Assembly (NCBI RefSeq): GCF_900106015.1
Contig: NZ_LT629797.1
Coordinates: forward strand, 4,712,001 to 4,776,000
Origin: Pseudomonas sihuiensis
GTDB taxonomy: Bacteria > Pseudomonadota > Gammaproteobacteria > Pseudomonadales > Pseudomonadaceae
Direction of reading: 5' to 3'
Length of the DNA: 64,000 bases
The notes under the pieces are model-generated. The model saw nothing but the letters and a program-made list of their open reading frames with translations. It did no database searches and had not been told where the DNA came from. The translations under genes were made by a program, and so were the position numbers. Below are positions 16,175-29,927 of the stretch, one piece after another (positions within the stretch are counted from its first letter, which is position 1; every line of letters begins with the position of its first letter).

Positions 16175-16235
16175 GTAGCCCGGATGCAATCCGGGAAATC
16201 GCGTAACGGCTATCCCCGGATCGCATCCGGGCTAC
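16175..16235. repeat. REP-like inverted repeat pair, copy 1
   Basis: A 21-base arm starting GTAGCCCGGATGCAATCC at 16175-16195 is mirrored at 16215-16235 with one mismatch (ends CATCCGGGCTAC). Each arm is itself a short hairpin (CCCGGAT..ATCCGGG), the layout of a REP doublet. The same doublet recurs at 31701-31759, so it is a dispersed family. It lies just past the trxC stop. Confidence 0.85.
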
Positions 16236-16243
16236 AGTGCATC

Positions 16244-16678
16244 CTAAATGCCCTGCTGGCGCAGCCAGGCCTGCAGTTGCGGCAGCGGCATGGCGCCGCT
16301 CTGGCGGGCGACTTCGACGCCGCCCTTGAACAGGATCAGGCTGGGAATGGAACGGATGCCCAGTTGCCCGGCCAGGTTCTGGTTGGCCTCGCTGTCGAGC
16401 TTGCCCAGGCGGCAGCGTCCCTGCAGCTGTGCGGCTGCCTGCTGGAAGGTCGGGGCGAAGGCCTGGCAGGGACCGCACCAACTGGCCCAGACATCCACCA
16501 GCAATGGCAGGTCGCCCTTCAACTGACTGGCGAAGTTGGCTTGGGTGAGCGTGATGGGCGCAGCGGGCAGCACTTCACTCTTGCAGCGGCCGCAGCGTGG
16601 GGCGTCGTGCAGACGCTCGGCGGGAATGCGGTTGAGCCCGTTGCAGTGCGGGCAGGGAATCAGCAGCGGATCGGACAT
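16244..16678 (-). CDS. trxC: Thioredoxin 2
   Basis: The 144-residue protein has an N-terminal zinc-binding extension with two CxxC pairs (CPHCNGLNRIP and CGRCKSE) followed by a thioredoxin domain with the active site WCGPC in VWASWCGPCQAFAP and the cis-proline segment SIPSLILFKGG. Extension plus WCGPC defines TrxC rather than TrxA. It reduces cytoplasmic disulfides and is often linked to peroxide stress. The ATG at 16678 is preceded by 57 bases to the permease gene's stop, and transcription runs out toward the REP doublet. Confidence 0.95.
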   Translation of the reverse strand: MSDPLLIPCPHCNGLNRIPAERLHDAPRCGRCKSEVLPAAPITLTQANFASQLKGDLPLLVDVWASWCGPCQAFAPTFQQAAAQLQGRCRLGKLDSEANQNLAGQLGIRSIPSLILFKGGVEVARQSGAMPLPQLQAWLRQQGI

Positions 16679-16736
16679 GAGGCGAGGCTCCGTGAGTCAT
16701 GTGCCTTAAATGGAGCCAGCGCCTGCGGATATCAAG

Positions 16737-18527
16737 TCAGAGCGGGGTCAGCGGGAAGAACCAGGGGATGACCAGGGTGGCTACGCCCCACAGCAGCAGG
16801 TTCAGGGGAATACCGATCTTCATGAAGTCGGTAAAGCGGTAGCCACCGGCGTTGTAGACGAAGGTGTTGGTCTGGTAGCCGATGGGCGTGGCGAAGCTGG
16901 CACTGGCGGCGAACATCACTGCGACCACGAAGGCGCGTGGGTCCACGCCCAGATGTTGGGCCATGCCGATGGCGATGGGGGTGATCAGCACGGCCACGGC
17001 GTTGTTCGACAGCATTTCGGTAAGGATGGACGTGAACAGGTAGATAAAGCTCAGCATCAGCAACGGCCCGGCCCAGGGCAGCCAGCCCATGACGTTTTCC
17101 ACCAGCAGCTTGACCAGGCCAACCTTGTCCATGGCGATGCTGATCGCCAGCATGCCGAAGATCAGGCTGAGAATTTTCCAGTCCACCGCCTTGTAGGCGT
17201 CTTCCACATCCAGGCAACGGGTCGCCAGCACGGTGACTGCGCCGATGATCGCCAGGCCTTCGATGGGCATCACGCCAAAGGCGGCCAGCAACATCACGGC
17301 CAGGGTGGAGAGAATCGCGATGGGCGCCTTGTCGCGGCGGAAGGCGCGCTCCTGCACGGCGTTGAGGCTGATCAGCTCGCCGTTGTCGGCGAAGCGTTTG
17401 ATCTGCGCCGGTGTGCCTTCGACCAGCATCACGTCGCCGAATTGCAGCTCGAAATCATCGAGGTTGCCCTGCACGTTCTCGTCCTGGCGGTGCACGGCGA
17501 GCACGGCGATACCGTAGCGCGCGGTGAGGTCCAGGTCGCGCATCGGGCGGTGGCTGTAGCGCGAGTTACGCCCGACGATGGCCTCGGCGAGGATTACGTC
17601 GTGGCTGCTGATGGTCTCGAAGGCGTCACCGCGGTTGAAGCTCAGGTGGCCGCTCTCACGCAGCTCCACCACATCCTTGACCTGGCCGTGCAGCACCAGG
17701 CGGTCGCCACTGGAGAGCAGGGTTTCGGCGCCGGGTTCGGTCAGTTCCTGCTCTTCACGGAACAGCTTGAGCACCTGCAGGCCGCTGCCGCCATTGAGGT
17801 TGGCTTCGTGCAGGGTCTTGCCGATCATCGGTGAGTCGTGCGGTACCAGCAGTTCGGTCATGAAGGTGCGCGACAGATCCGGGCGCAGCTGGCGCGACAG
17901 GGTCTCGCGTTCTGGCAGCAGGTGGCGGCCTACGGTCAGCAGGTAGAGCATGCCAAAGGCGGCCATGATCAGGCCGACGCCGGTGATCTCGAAGATGCCA
18001 AAGGGCGCCATGCCCGCCTTGCGTGCGACACCGTCGACCAGGATGTTGGTCGAGGTGCCGATCATGGTCAGGGTGCCGCCGAGAATGGTGGCGTAGGACA
18101 GTGGGATCAGCAGTTTCGACGGCAGAGTGCCGGCGCGGCGCGCCAAGGCGATGGCCACCGGGGTGAGGATGGCCACCACTGGCGTGTTGTTCAGGCAGGC
18201 CGATACCACCAGCGCGGTGACGGTGAGGCCGGTGAGCACGCGAATCGGGCTGGTGCCGACCAGATTGCCCAGCCAATTGCCGAGGGCGTCGATGCAGCCG
18301 GTACGCTCCAGCGCAGCGGAGAGCACGAACATGCAGGCGATGGTCACGGGGGCTGAGTTGGACAGCACGCTTAGCACTTCGCCTGGCGTCAGCAGCTGGC
18401 TGACCAGCAAGGCGGCCACGGCGATGGCGGCGACGATGTCCGGGCTCCACTTTTCGCGGACGAAGGCATAGAGCACCCAGATCAGCAGGGCGCCGACAAA
18501 CAGCAGAGGCAGGGAGTCCCAGAGCAT
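16737..18527 (-). CDS. SLC13-family (DASS/CitT-like) permease with two RCK_C domains
   Basis: The 596-residue protein has membrane helices at both ends (about 5-180 and 395-590) flanking a cytoplasmic middle with two TrkA_C/RCK_C-like domains (about 200-380; ELLVPHDSPMIGKTLHEANL and DVILAEAIVGRNSRYSHRPMRDLDL). The hairpin motif IGTSTNILVDG in the first half and LSNNAVAVLITPIAIGMA in the second are typical of SLC13 anion transporters. Relatives import sulfate, dicarboxylates or related anions; the substrate cannot be fixed here. Start ATG at 18527 has an AAGGA ribosome-binding site; the longer reading upstream looks non-coding. Confidence 0.85.
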   Translation of the reverse strand: MLWDSLPLLFVGALLIWVLYAFVREKWSPDIVAAIAVAALLVSQLLTPGEVLSVLSNSAPVTIACMFVLSAALERTGCIDALGNWLGNLVGTSPIRVLTGLTVTALVVSACLNNTPVVAILTPVAIALARRAGTLPSKLLIPLSYATILGGTLTMIGTSTNILVDGVARKAGMAPFGIFEITGVGLIMAAFGMLYLLTVGRHLLPERETLSRQLRPDLSRTFMTELLVPHDSPMIGKTLHEANLNGGSGLQVLKLFREEQELTEPGAETLLSSGDRLVLHGQVKDVVELRESGHLSFNRGDAFETISSHDVILAEAIVGRNSRYSHRPMRDLDLTARYGIAVLAVHRQDENVQGNLDDFELQFGDVMLVEGTPAQIKRFADNGELISLNAVQERAFRRDKAPIAILSTLAVMLLAAFGVMPIEGLAIIGAVTVLATRCLDVEDAYKAVDWKILSLIFGMLAISIAMDKVGLVKLLVENVMGWLPWAGPLLMLSFIYLFTSILTEMLSNNAVAVLITPIAIGMAQHLGVDPRAFVVAVMFAASASFATPIGYQTNTFVYNAGGYRFTDFMKIGIPLNLLLWGVATLVIPWFFPLTPL

Positions 18528-18688
18528 GAAAATCCTTAGAACCGGCCGCTGATCCGCTGGGTGGCCTGGCTGTTTGGCAGCAGGTCTTGGCCAGCGGGAT
18601 CGGGGACAGATTCTTTGCGTCGAATCTCGTGTGAGGTATCGGGCACGCACTGGGCGGCCTGGCAGGGCGCCAAGATAGAGGGGTTCTT

Positions 18689-18701
18689 TTAGATAGTCTA
18701 A
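18689..18701. promoter_or_regulatory. Small palindrome upstream of the SLC13 permease gene
   Basis: TTAGA-TAG-TCTAA lies in the 281-base gap between the permease start (18527, minus) and the selO stop (18809, minus), about 160 bases before the permease ATG and in an AT-richer patch. Its symmetry and place fit an operator or promoter region, but the binding protein is unknown. Nothing else definite was seen in the gap. Confidence 0.35.
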
Positions 18702-18808
18702 GAATGTTTGGGCAGATTGATATGCCTTTTCGATTTAACAGATAAGCGCTGTCGAGAGGTCTGGCCAGAGTCTGTGGGCCGCCACGAACAGGGCCAAAGC
18801 GCTACCAC

Positions 18809-23639
<4,831 letters not shown>

Positions 23640-23698
23640 GGTCGATTGATCTACTGAGTGAACGGCAACGATGGAGAATACCTGCGGCACAACGAAGA

Positions 23699-23719
23699 CG
23701 CGGGCCCTTGTGGCCCGCG
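23699..23719 (-). terminator. Candidate terminator after nhaP2
   Basis: CGCGGGCC (23699-23706) and GGCCCGCG (23712-23719) form an 8-bp GC stem with a five-base loop about 50 bases past the nhaP2 stop on the minus strand. The following stretch reads TCTTCGTT, a weak T-tract, so termination is likely but perhaps incomplete. Confidence 0.55.
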
Positions 23720-23768
23720 CGTGATGCTGATGCTAGCAGAGTCCTGGCAGGTAGTTTTCAACTGCTTG

Positions 23769-25514
23769 CTAGAAGTGCAGCCCGGGGCCAGGGCGTGTGC
23801 CTTCTGGGAATCTGACGCCGACTTTACGCACCTTGTTCCCCTCCATGGCCGCGACCGTCCAGGTCAGGCCCTGCCATTCCACTTGGTCACCCACTACCGG
23901 TTCGCCACCGATTTCGTGAGCGATGAAGCGGCCCAGCGGCTGATTGCCCTCCACCTCATCCAGCTTGAGGCCGTAGAGCGAGGCAACCGCGCTCAGTTCG
24001 GCGTCGCCTTCCAGCACGAAATCACCGAAGAAGCGCAGGTCCTGACCCCGCTTGGGTGCCTGGCTGAACAGCTTGCCAAGGGCCGGCAGGTCGTGCTCGT
24101 GGCCGATCACGCAGAGCAGATCCCCTGCTTCCAGGCGGGTACTGCCGGAGGGGTGAAGCAGGTCACGGCCACGGAACAGCGCGGCGATGCGGGTGCCCTC
24201 GGGCATTTTCAGCTCACGCAGGGCCGCGCCGATGCACCATTTTTCCGCGCCGAGTCGATAGACGAACAGCTCCCACTGGCTGGTCGGGTGTACTTCCAGG
24301 CCGGCGCGTGACACGGGGACTGGCTCTGGCGGTACGGTGACGCGCATCAGCTTGGCGGCCAGCGGCAGGCTGGTGCCCTGCAGCAGCAGGGAGATGATCA
24401 CGATGAAGAACGCCACGTTGAAGAACAGCTGCGCATTGGGCAGGCCGGCCATCAGCGGGAACACCGCGAGGATGATCGGCACGGCGCCGCGCAAGCCAAC
24501 CCAGGCGATGAAAATTCGCTCGCGGTCATGGAAGGCACGGAACGGCAGCAGGCCGAGGAAGATCGACAGCGGTCGCGCGAAGAGGATCATCCACAGCGCT
24601 AGGGCCAGGGCCGGCAGGGCGATGGGCAGCAGCTCGTGCGGCGTGATCAGCAGGCCGAGGACCAGGAACATGCCGATTTGCGCCAGCCAGGTGAGGCCAT
24701 CGAGCATGTGCAGAATGCCGTGGCGCGAGCGTATCGGCCGGTTGCCCAGCAACAGCCCGCACAGGTAGATAGCCAGGATGCCGCTGCCGCCCACGGCGGT
24801 GGTGATGGCGAAGATGATCAGGCCGCCGCTGACCACCAGTAGCGAGTAGAGACCCGCGGCCAGTTCCATGCGATTGACCAGCTTGAGCAGCAGCCAGCCC
24901 CCGCCCAGGCCCAGCAGGGCACCCAGGCCGAATTGCTGCACCAGTTGAATCGGCAGATCCCAGCTGAAGCCGGTCTGGCCGCTCGCGAGCATGGCGATCA
25001 GGGAAACGGTGAGGAACACCGCCATCGGGTCGTTGCTACCCGACTCGATTTCCAGCGTGGAGCTGACCCGCTCGTTGAGGCCGCGTCCGCCGAGCAGGGA
25101 GAACACCGCAGCAGCATCGGTGGAGCCGACGATGGCGCCGATCAGCAGGCCTTCCAGCAGGGTCAGGTTGAACAGCCAAGCGGCGGCCAGACCGGTCAGG
25201 CCCGCGGTTATCACCACCCCCAACGTCGCCAATGAGAGCGAGGGCCACAAGGCCACGCGGAAGCTGGAAACCCGGGTGCGCATACCGCCGTCGAGCAGGA
25301 TCACCGCCAGCGCCAGGTTGCCGACCAGGTAGGCCAGGGGATAGTTGTCGAAGACGATGCCGCCGGGGCCATCAGTGCCAGCCAACATGCCGACACCGAG
25401 GAAGATCACCAGAATGGGGATGCCAAAACGCGTCCCGAACGCGCTGACCAGAATACTGACCGCTACCAGCAATGCGCCGATCAAGAACAGATTATTGATG
25501 GCGCTGGCATCCAA
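23769..25514 (-). CDS. nhaP2: Potassium/proton antiporter NhaP2 (CvrA)
   Basis: The 581-residue protein has a CPA1-type membrane domain of about 12 helices (1-385) with [13 protein letters not shown] (about 131-143) and the ion-binding SNDPMAVFL (about 160), followed by an RCK_C/TrkA_C domain (about 400-490, with [23 protein letters not shown]) and a C-terminal CorC_HlyC-like domain. This is the layout and length of NhaP2/CvrA. It exports K+ in exchange for H+ under high potassium or alkaline load. The start codon is TTG at 25512-25514, preceded by AGGAG nine bases upstream; no ATG fits the family N-terminus. Confidence 0.92.
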   Translation of the reverse strand: MDASAINNLFLIGALLVAVSILVSAFGTRFGIPILVIFLGVGMLAGTDGPGGIVFDNYPLAYLVGNLALAVILLDGGMRTRVSSFRVALWPSLSLATLGVVITAGLTGLAAAWLFNLTLLEGLLIGAIVGSTDAAAVFSLLGGRGLNERVSSTLEIESGSNDPMAVFLTVSLIAMLASGQTGFSWDLPIQLVQQFGLGALLGLGGGWLLLKLVNRMELAAGLYSLLVVSGGLIIFAITTAVGGSGILAIYLCGLLLGNRPIRSRHGILHMLDGLTWLAQIGMFLVLGLLITPHELLPIALPALALALWMILFARPLSIFLGLLPFRAFHDRERIFIAWVGLRGAVPIILAVFPLMAGLPNAQLFFNVAFFIVIISLLLQGTSLPLAAKLMRVTVPPEPVPVSRAGLEVHPTSQWELFVYRLGAEKWCIGAALRELKMPEGTRIAALFRGRDLLHPSGSTRLEAGDLLCVIGHEHDLPALGKLFSQAPKRGQDLRFFGDFVLEGDAELSAVASLYGLKLDEVEGNQPLGRFIAHEIGGEPVVGDQVEWQGLTWTVAAMEGNKVRKVGVRFPEGTRPGPGLHF

Positions 25515-25627
25515 CTGCGCGTACTCCTGGCTGGGAAACGTGGGGCGCCGCTATGCATGGCGCGTGCCAGGGATTCTAACCGTAGCCTTCCTACCGCTGT
25601 CAAAAAGGTTATTACATTTTTCTAAAT

Positions 25628-25663
25628 GGCCCCGAAGCGCCCCGTACTGGGTCGCCCGGGGCC
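25628..25663 (-). terminator. Candidate terminator after acyl-CoA dehydrogenase gene
   Basis: GGCCCC (25628-25633) pairs with GGGGCC (25658-25663) with further GC pairing inside, 13 bases after the acyl-CoA dehydrogenase stop on the minus strand. The bases after the stem on that strand (ATTTAGAAAAATG) are AT-rich but lack a clean T-run. Confidence 0.45.
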
Positions 25664-25675
25664 TTTGGCTCAGCT

Positions 25676-27481
25676 TCAGAACCAGGTGTCCTGCATGCCC
25701 AGGCAGGTATCGTCGCGGGCTTCGAGAATGGCCAGGTCGTGATGGCAGCTTGGCACTTCCCAGGTCAGAAAGTAGCGCGCGGCTTGCAGCTTGCCGCGGT
25801 AGAAGGCCTGCTCCTCAGCATTGTCCGTGCGGGCCAGGCCCTGCTCGGCGCGAATCGCCTGCTCCAGCCAGCGCCAGCCGATCACCATGTGACCGAACAC
25901 CTTCAGATACAGCGCCGAGTTGGCCAGCGCCTGGTTGATCTTGCCGCTCATCAGATCGCCCAGTAGCGCCAGGGTCACCGCTTGCAGGCGAGCCAGCAAT
26001 TGCTCCAGCGGCTGGCGCAGGGCAGTGAGCGATTCGTGCTCGCTGGCGCGCTGGCAGCAGTCGTTGATCAGCTTGAGCAGCTGCTTGAGCGCGGCGCCGC
26101 CGTTTTGCGAAACCTTGCGCCCGAGCAGATCGAGCGACTGGATACCGTGGGTACCTTCGTGGATCGGGTTGAGGCGGTTGTCGCGGTAGTACTGCTCCAC
26201 CGGGTATTCGCGGGTATAGCCGTGGCCGCCGAGGATCTGGATGGCCAGCTCGTTGGCCTTGAGGCAGAACTCCGAGGGCCAGGATTTGACGATGGGCGTG
26301 AGCAGGTCGAGTAGCTCCAGCGCCTGCTGGCGCTGCTCCGCGGTTTCCAGGGTGTGGGTATCGTCGAACAGGCGTGCGGCATACAGGCCGAGGTCGAAGG
26401 CGCCCTCGACATAGGCTTTCTGCGTCAGCAGCATGCGCCGCACGTCGGCGTGCTCGACGATGGAAATCTGCGGGCTGCTCGGGTCCTTGCCGTCCGGCTG
26501 GCGGCCCTGCGGGCGGTTGCGCGCATAGTCCAGCGAGTAGAGGTAGCCGGCGTAGCCGAGCATGATCGCGCCCATGCCGACGCCGATGCGCGCCTCGTTC
26601 ATCATCTGGAACATGTAGGACAGGCCGGCATGCGGCTTGCCCACCAGGTAGCCGACGCACTCGCCGTTGTCGCCGAAGTTGAGCGCAGTGGAGGTGGTGC
26701 CGCGCCAGCCCATCTTGTGGAACAGGCCGGCCAGGGTCACGTCGTTGCGCGCGCCTAGCGAGCCGTCGTCGTTGACGTGGAACTTGGGCACCAGGAGCAG
26801 GCTGATGCCCTTCACCCCGGGCGGTGCGTCCGGCAGCTTGGCCAGCACCATGTGCACGATGTTCTCGGAAATCGGCTGGTCGCCGCCGGAGATGAAGATC
26901 TTGTTGCCCTTGATGCGGTAGCTGCCATCGGCGTGTGGTTCGGCCTTGGTGCGAATGTCCGAGAGCGAAGAGCCGGCGTGCGGCTCGGTCAACGCCATGG
27001 TGCCGAAGAAGCGACCGTCAATGATCGGCTGCAGGTAGCGGTCTTTTTGCTCCTGGTTGCCGAAGGCCTCGATCAGGTTGGCCACGCCCATGGTCAGCAT
27101 CGAATAGGAGCTGGTGGCGATGTTGGCCGACTGGAAGTGGGCGAAGCAGGCCTGCGACAGCAGGTTGGGCAGTTGCATGCCGCCGTGCTCGAAATCGCGG
27201 GTGGCGTTGAGAAAGCCGGCTTCGTGGAAGGCACGCAGGGCCGGTTCGACTTCCGGGATCAGCACCGCGGCGCCATCGACGTACTGCGGCTCGTGCTCGT
27301 CGCTCTTGCGGTTGTGCGGGGCGAACAGCTCCTCGGCGATACCGCGCGCGGTGCTGATCGCCGCATCGAAGGTTTCGCGGTTGTGATCGGCGAAGCGCGG
27401 ACGCTGAGTCAGGGCTTCGGCGTCGAGCACCTCATAGAGTTCGAACGCCAGGTTGCGGGAGCTGAGCAGGGTCTCGGACAT
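25676..27481 (-). CDS. Acyl-CoA dehydrogenase, long (600-residue) type with C-terminal extension
   Basis: The 601-residue protein has the ACAD N-terminal helical part, TEPHAGSSLSDIRTKAEPHADGSYRIKGNKIFISGGDQ (FAD/substrate middle domain), QILGGHGYTREYPVEQYYRDNRLNPIHEGTHGIQ (the C-terminal active region) and an extra 120-residue C-terminal domain. This matches the 600-residue group (AidB/DmdC-like, acetyl-CoA dehydrogenase C-terminal-like domain). The glutamate in IHEGT is the likely catalytic base. The acyl-CoA substrate is unknown. ATG at 27481 starts the conserved MSETLLSSRNLAFELYEVLD. It is flanked by a REP-like palindrome on its upstream side. Confidence 0.9.
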   Translation of the reverse strand: MSETLLSSRNLAFELYEVLDAEALTQRPRFADHNRETFDAAISTARGIAEELFAPHNRKSDEHEPQYVDGAAVLIPEVEPALRAFHEAGFLNATRDFEHGGMQLPNLLSQACFAHFQSANIATSSYSMLTMGVANLIEAFGNQEQKDRYLQPIIDGRFFGTMALTEPHAGSSLSDIRTKAEPHADGSYRIKGNKIFISGGDQPISENIVHMVLAKLPDAPPGVKGISLLLVPKFHVNDDGSLGARNDVTLAGLFHKMGWRGTTSTALNFGDNGECVGYLVGKPHAGLSYMFQMMNEARIGVGMGAIMLGYAGYLYSLDYARNRPQGRQPDGKDPSSPQISIVEHADVRRMLLTQKAYVEGAFDLGLYAARLFDDTHTLETAEQRQQALELLDLLTPIVKSWPSEFCLKANELAIQILGGHGYTREYPVEQYYRDNRLNPIHEGTHGIQSLDLLGRKVSQNGGAALKQLLKLINDCCQRASEHESLTALRQPLEQLLARLQAVTLALLGDLMSGKINQALANSALYLKVFGHMVIGWRWLEQAIRAEQGLARTDNAEEQAFYRGKLQAARYFLTWEVPSCHHDLAILEARDDTCLGMQDTWF

Positions 27482-27589
27482 GGAACGGGCCTCCAGATGA
27501 TCGACCGAGTCTAGGCAGTCAGTCGCCCAGCTGCCCAGCATCATCAGTCGCGGTGATAAAGCACCACACCACCCTGCCAGCCCGGGATC

Positions 27590-27612
27590 GTAGGAGCGGC
27601 TTCAGCCGCGAT
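27590..27612. repeat. REP palindrome overlapping the end of the nitronate monooxygenase gene
   Basis: The 23 bases start GTAGGAGCGGCTTCAGCCGC, a common Pseudomonas REP form; the core GCGGCT-TC-AGCCGC (27596-27609) is a perfect hairpin. The stop codon of the nitronate monooxygenase gene (27602-27604 on the minus strand) falls within it. Confidence 0.8.
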
Positions 27613-28654
27613 GTGCTTCGAAGCCCCGTCCCAGCTCATGGGTCAGCTCTGCAGCCGGCATCACTCTACAATTGGCGACATTCTGTCCCGCCCATAACGG
27701 CGAAAAGTCCCCGCTAACTTGTGCTTCTGCCGCCGCGCGCAATGGCGCGATGGCCGCAGTGGCCAGGGGGAAGGCGGGCGCCTGCGTGCTCAGCGGCCCC
27801 AGCTCGCGCATCAGGCGATTGACGATGCCGCGCGCCGGGCGCCCACTGAACAGGTTGGTCAGCGCCGTGTGGCGCGCCGCCGGGCTCTGCAGCGCCGCGC
27901 GGTGCAGGACGCTGGTCGTGGCTTCCGGGCACAGTAAATAAGCGCTACCAACCTGCACACCTGCTGCGCCTAGGGCCATGGCAGCGGCCACGCCACGGGC
28001 ATCGCTGATGCCGCCGGCGGCGATCACCGGCACCGACAGTGCATCCACCAGCTGCGGCAGCAGAGCGAAAGTGCCGAGTTGGCGGCTCAGGTCGAAATCG
28101 AGAAAGTGCCCGCGATGGCCGCCGGCTTCCAGGCCTTGGGCGATCACCGCATCGACGCCACGTTCCTGTAGCCACAGCGCTTCGTCCAGGGTGGTGGCGC
28201 TGGAGAGGATCTTTGCCCCGCTGCGTCGTACTCGCTCCAGCAGGTCAGGCTGCGGCAGGCCGAAGTGGAAGCTGACCACCGCAGGGCGGAACTCCTCCAC
28301 CAGTGCGGCCGTTTCGTCGTTGAACGGCAGGCGCCCAGGCCCGCTGGCAATGCTCGCCGGGTCCACGCCCAGCTCGTCGTAGTAGGGCGCCAGCGCTTGG
28401 CGCCAGCCAGTCTCGCGGGCCGCGTCTGGCTCGGGCGGCACATGGCTGAAGAAGTTCAGATTGAACGGGCGCTCGGTCAGGCTGCGCATCGCCTGTAGCT
28501 CCTGGCGCAGGGAGGCAGGCGTGAGCATGGCGCAGGGAATCGAGCCGAGGCCGCCGGCCTGGCATACGGCGGCAGCCAGGCGGTGATCCTGCGAACCGGC
28601 CATTGGCGCCTGGATCAGGGGCAGGTCAGTGTCGAGCAGGGCGGTGAGAGACAT
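27602..28654 (-). CDS. Nitronate monooxygenase (2-nitropropane dioxygenase family)
   Basis: The 350-residue TIM-barrel FMN protein begins LPLIQAPMAGSQDHRLAAAV, contains VDAVIAQGLEAGGHRGHF with the catalytic histidine in AGGH, and VIAAGGISDARGVAAAMALGAAGVQVGSAYLLCPEA, the FMN phosphate site. It oxidises alkyl nitronates, probably propionate-3-nitronate, and is a class I NMO. Start ATG at 28654 has a GGAG site; it overlaps the end of the MFS gene by 29 bases, so the two form one transcription unit. The last codons lie in a REP element, which may have trimmed or replaced the original C-terminus. Confidence 0.9.
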   Translation of the reverse strand: MSLTALLDTDLPLIQAPMAGSQDHRLAAAVCQAGGLGSIPCAMLTPASLRQELQAMRSLTERPFNLNFFSHVPPEPDAARETGWRQALAPYYDELGVDPASIASGPGRLPFNDETAALVEEFRPAVVSFHFGLPQPDLLERVRRSGAKILSSATTLDEALWLQERGVDAVIAQGLEAGGHRGHFLDFDLSRQLGTFALLPQLVDALSVPVIAAGGISDARGVAAAMALGAAGVQVGSAYLLCPEATTSVLHRAALQSPAARHTALTNLFSGRPARGIVNRLMRELGPLSTQAPAFPLATAAIAPLRAAAEAQVSGDFSPLWAGQNVANCRVMPAAELTHELGRGFEAHRG

Positions 28655-29834
28655 GGGATGGCTCCATTTCAGCATGGGATCGTGGTTCGGACACCTGCCA
28701 GGCCCACAGGACGGCCCAGAGCAATGCCGCGGTACCGATAAGGAAGCTGCTCGTGAGGCTATGGCCGGCGGCAGTCCAGTGTTGCACCAGCCAGGGGCCG
28801 AGCAACTGGCTGCCGCTGTACAGACTGATCAGCAGGGCGGCCAGGCGCAAGCCCTGGTCCGGGTTGAGGGCGCGGGCCAGGCGCTGGGTCAGCAATACGG
28901 TGCCGAGGAAGGTCCCGCCGACCAGCAGAGCGCAGGTCATGACGCCAAAGGGACCGGGCAGCAGGATCGGCATCGTCACGCCGAGCAGTTGCAGCAGGTA
29001 GTTGGCCAGCAGGGCACGACGATCGCCCAGCCAGGCGCCGGCATGATTCCACAGCGTCGCCGAGAGCAGGCAGGCGAGCGCCGTCCACCACCAGTTGCCG
29101 ACCAGTAGCGGATGGCCGGCGGGCAGCTGTTCGCGAGCCAGGGCCGGCAGAAAGGTCAATGGCAGGATGTAACCCAGGCCTGCTCCCAGATAGGCCATCA
29201 GCAACGCCAGGTTGTGGCTGCCGAACAATGCGCTACGGGCGGTCGCGGGTGGCTTGTCGGGCAGATCACGCGCCAGGCGCCTCAGCATCGGAGCGCAAAA
29301 CAGCGCCAGAGGCAGGGCGCACAGCGCGATCGGCAGCCAGCGCATCGGTCCCTGCCATGGGGTGATGGCCACCAGCAGGCCGCACAGCAACATGCCGCCA
29401 CCCAAGCCCAGATAGACCAGACCGCTCAGCGCCGTGGCCTGGCGCAGGGCAAGCCACTCCAGCACCAGGGCCGGGGCCAGCACGAAGACCACGCCGTTGC
29501 TGACGCCGTTGGCCAGGCGCAGGGCGGCCAGCAGGTCGACGTCGTGGGTGAACACCTGGGCCAGGGTCAGGCCGGCATTGACCAGCAAGGCAGCCGGCAA
29601 GCCCTGGCGTAGGCCGCGCGGGTTGGCCATGAACAGCGCAAGCAGGGCGCCAAGCAGATAGCCGAGATAATTCCAGGTCGCCAACTGGGCGCCTTGGGCC
29701 AGATCGAACAGGCCGTCGTCGAGCAGCAGTGGCAGCAAGGGGGTGAAGGCGAAACGGCCCAGCGCGTGGACGACCACCAGCGCCAGTGCGGCGGCGAGCA
29801 GGGCCGTGAGGTGGGCGCGGTCGAGTCTGGGCAT
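28626..29834 (-). CDS. MFS transporter, YbfB/YjiJ family
   Basis: The 402-residue protein has twelve predicted membrane helices and begins RAHLTALLAAALALVVVHALGRFAFTPLLPLLLDDGLFDLAQGAQLATWNYLGYLLGAL, the strongly conserved N-terminal signature of the YbfB/YjiJ (MFS_4) family, including GRFAFTPLLP. Substrate is unknown. It is transcribed divergently from a LysR gene and overlaps the nitronate monooxygenase gene, so the pair is probably induced by that regulator. The ATG at 29834 was chosen as the one that begins the conserved region. Confidence 0.85.
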   Translation of the reverse strand: MPRLDRAHLTALLAAALALVVVHALGRFAFTPLLPLLLDDGLFDLAQGAQLATWNYLGYLLGALLALFMANPRGLRQGLPAALLVNAGLTLAQVFTHDVDLLAALRLANGVSNGVVFVLAPALVLEWLALRQATALSGLVYLGLGGGMLLCGLLVAITPWQGPMRWLPIALCALPLALFCAPMLRRLARDLPDKPPATARSALFGSHNLALLMAYLGAGLGYILPLTFLPALAREQLPAGHPLLVGNWWWTALACLLSATLWNHAGAWLGDRRALLANYLLQLLGVTMPILLPGPFGVMTCALLVGGTFLGTVLLTQRLARALNPDQGLRLAALLISLYSGSQLLGPWLVQHWTAAGHSLTSSFLIGTAALLWAVLWAWQVSEPRSHAEMEPSHVSHRPARH

Positions 29835-29886
29835 AGGGTCTCCGTTCGTGCTGCCCACCTTAGTCATTGTCGTTGCTTGATGGTTA

Positions 29887-29923
29887 GTGAAAAATATTGC
29901 GTTCTATTTTCACTTTTGGTGAA
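29887..29923. promoter_or_regulatory. Candidate LysR operator between MFS and LysR genes
   Basis: In the 93-base divergent gap GTGAAAA (29887-29893) is mirrored by TTTTCAC (29907-29913) with 13 bases between, and TTCAC (29909-29913) is again mirrored by GTGAA (29919-29923). Interrupted dyads of this kind near a divergent LysR gene are typical of recognition and activation boxes. The second dyad lies only five bases from the LysR start, suggesting autorepression. Confidence 0.5.
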
Positions 29924-29927
29924 TGTC

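Noticed and set aside
29694..29927. Longer N-terminus for the LysR gene
   Set aside because: The upstream codons run antisense to the MFS gene and give a low-complexity peptide; the HTH domain starts at 29928.
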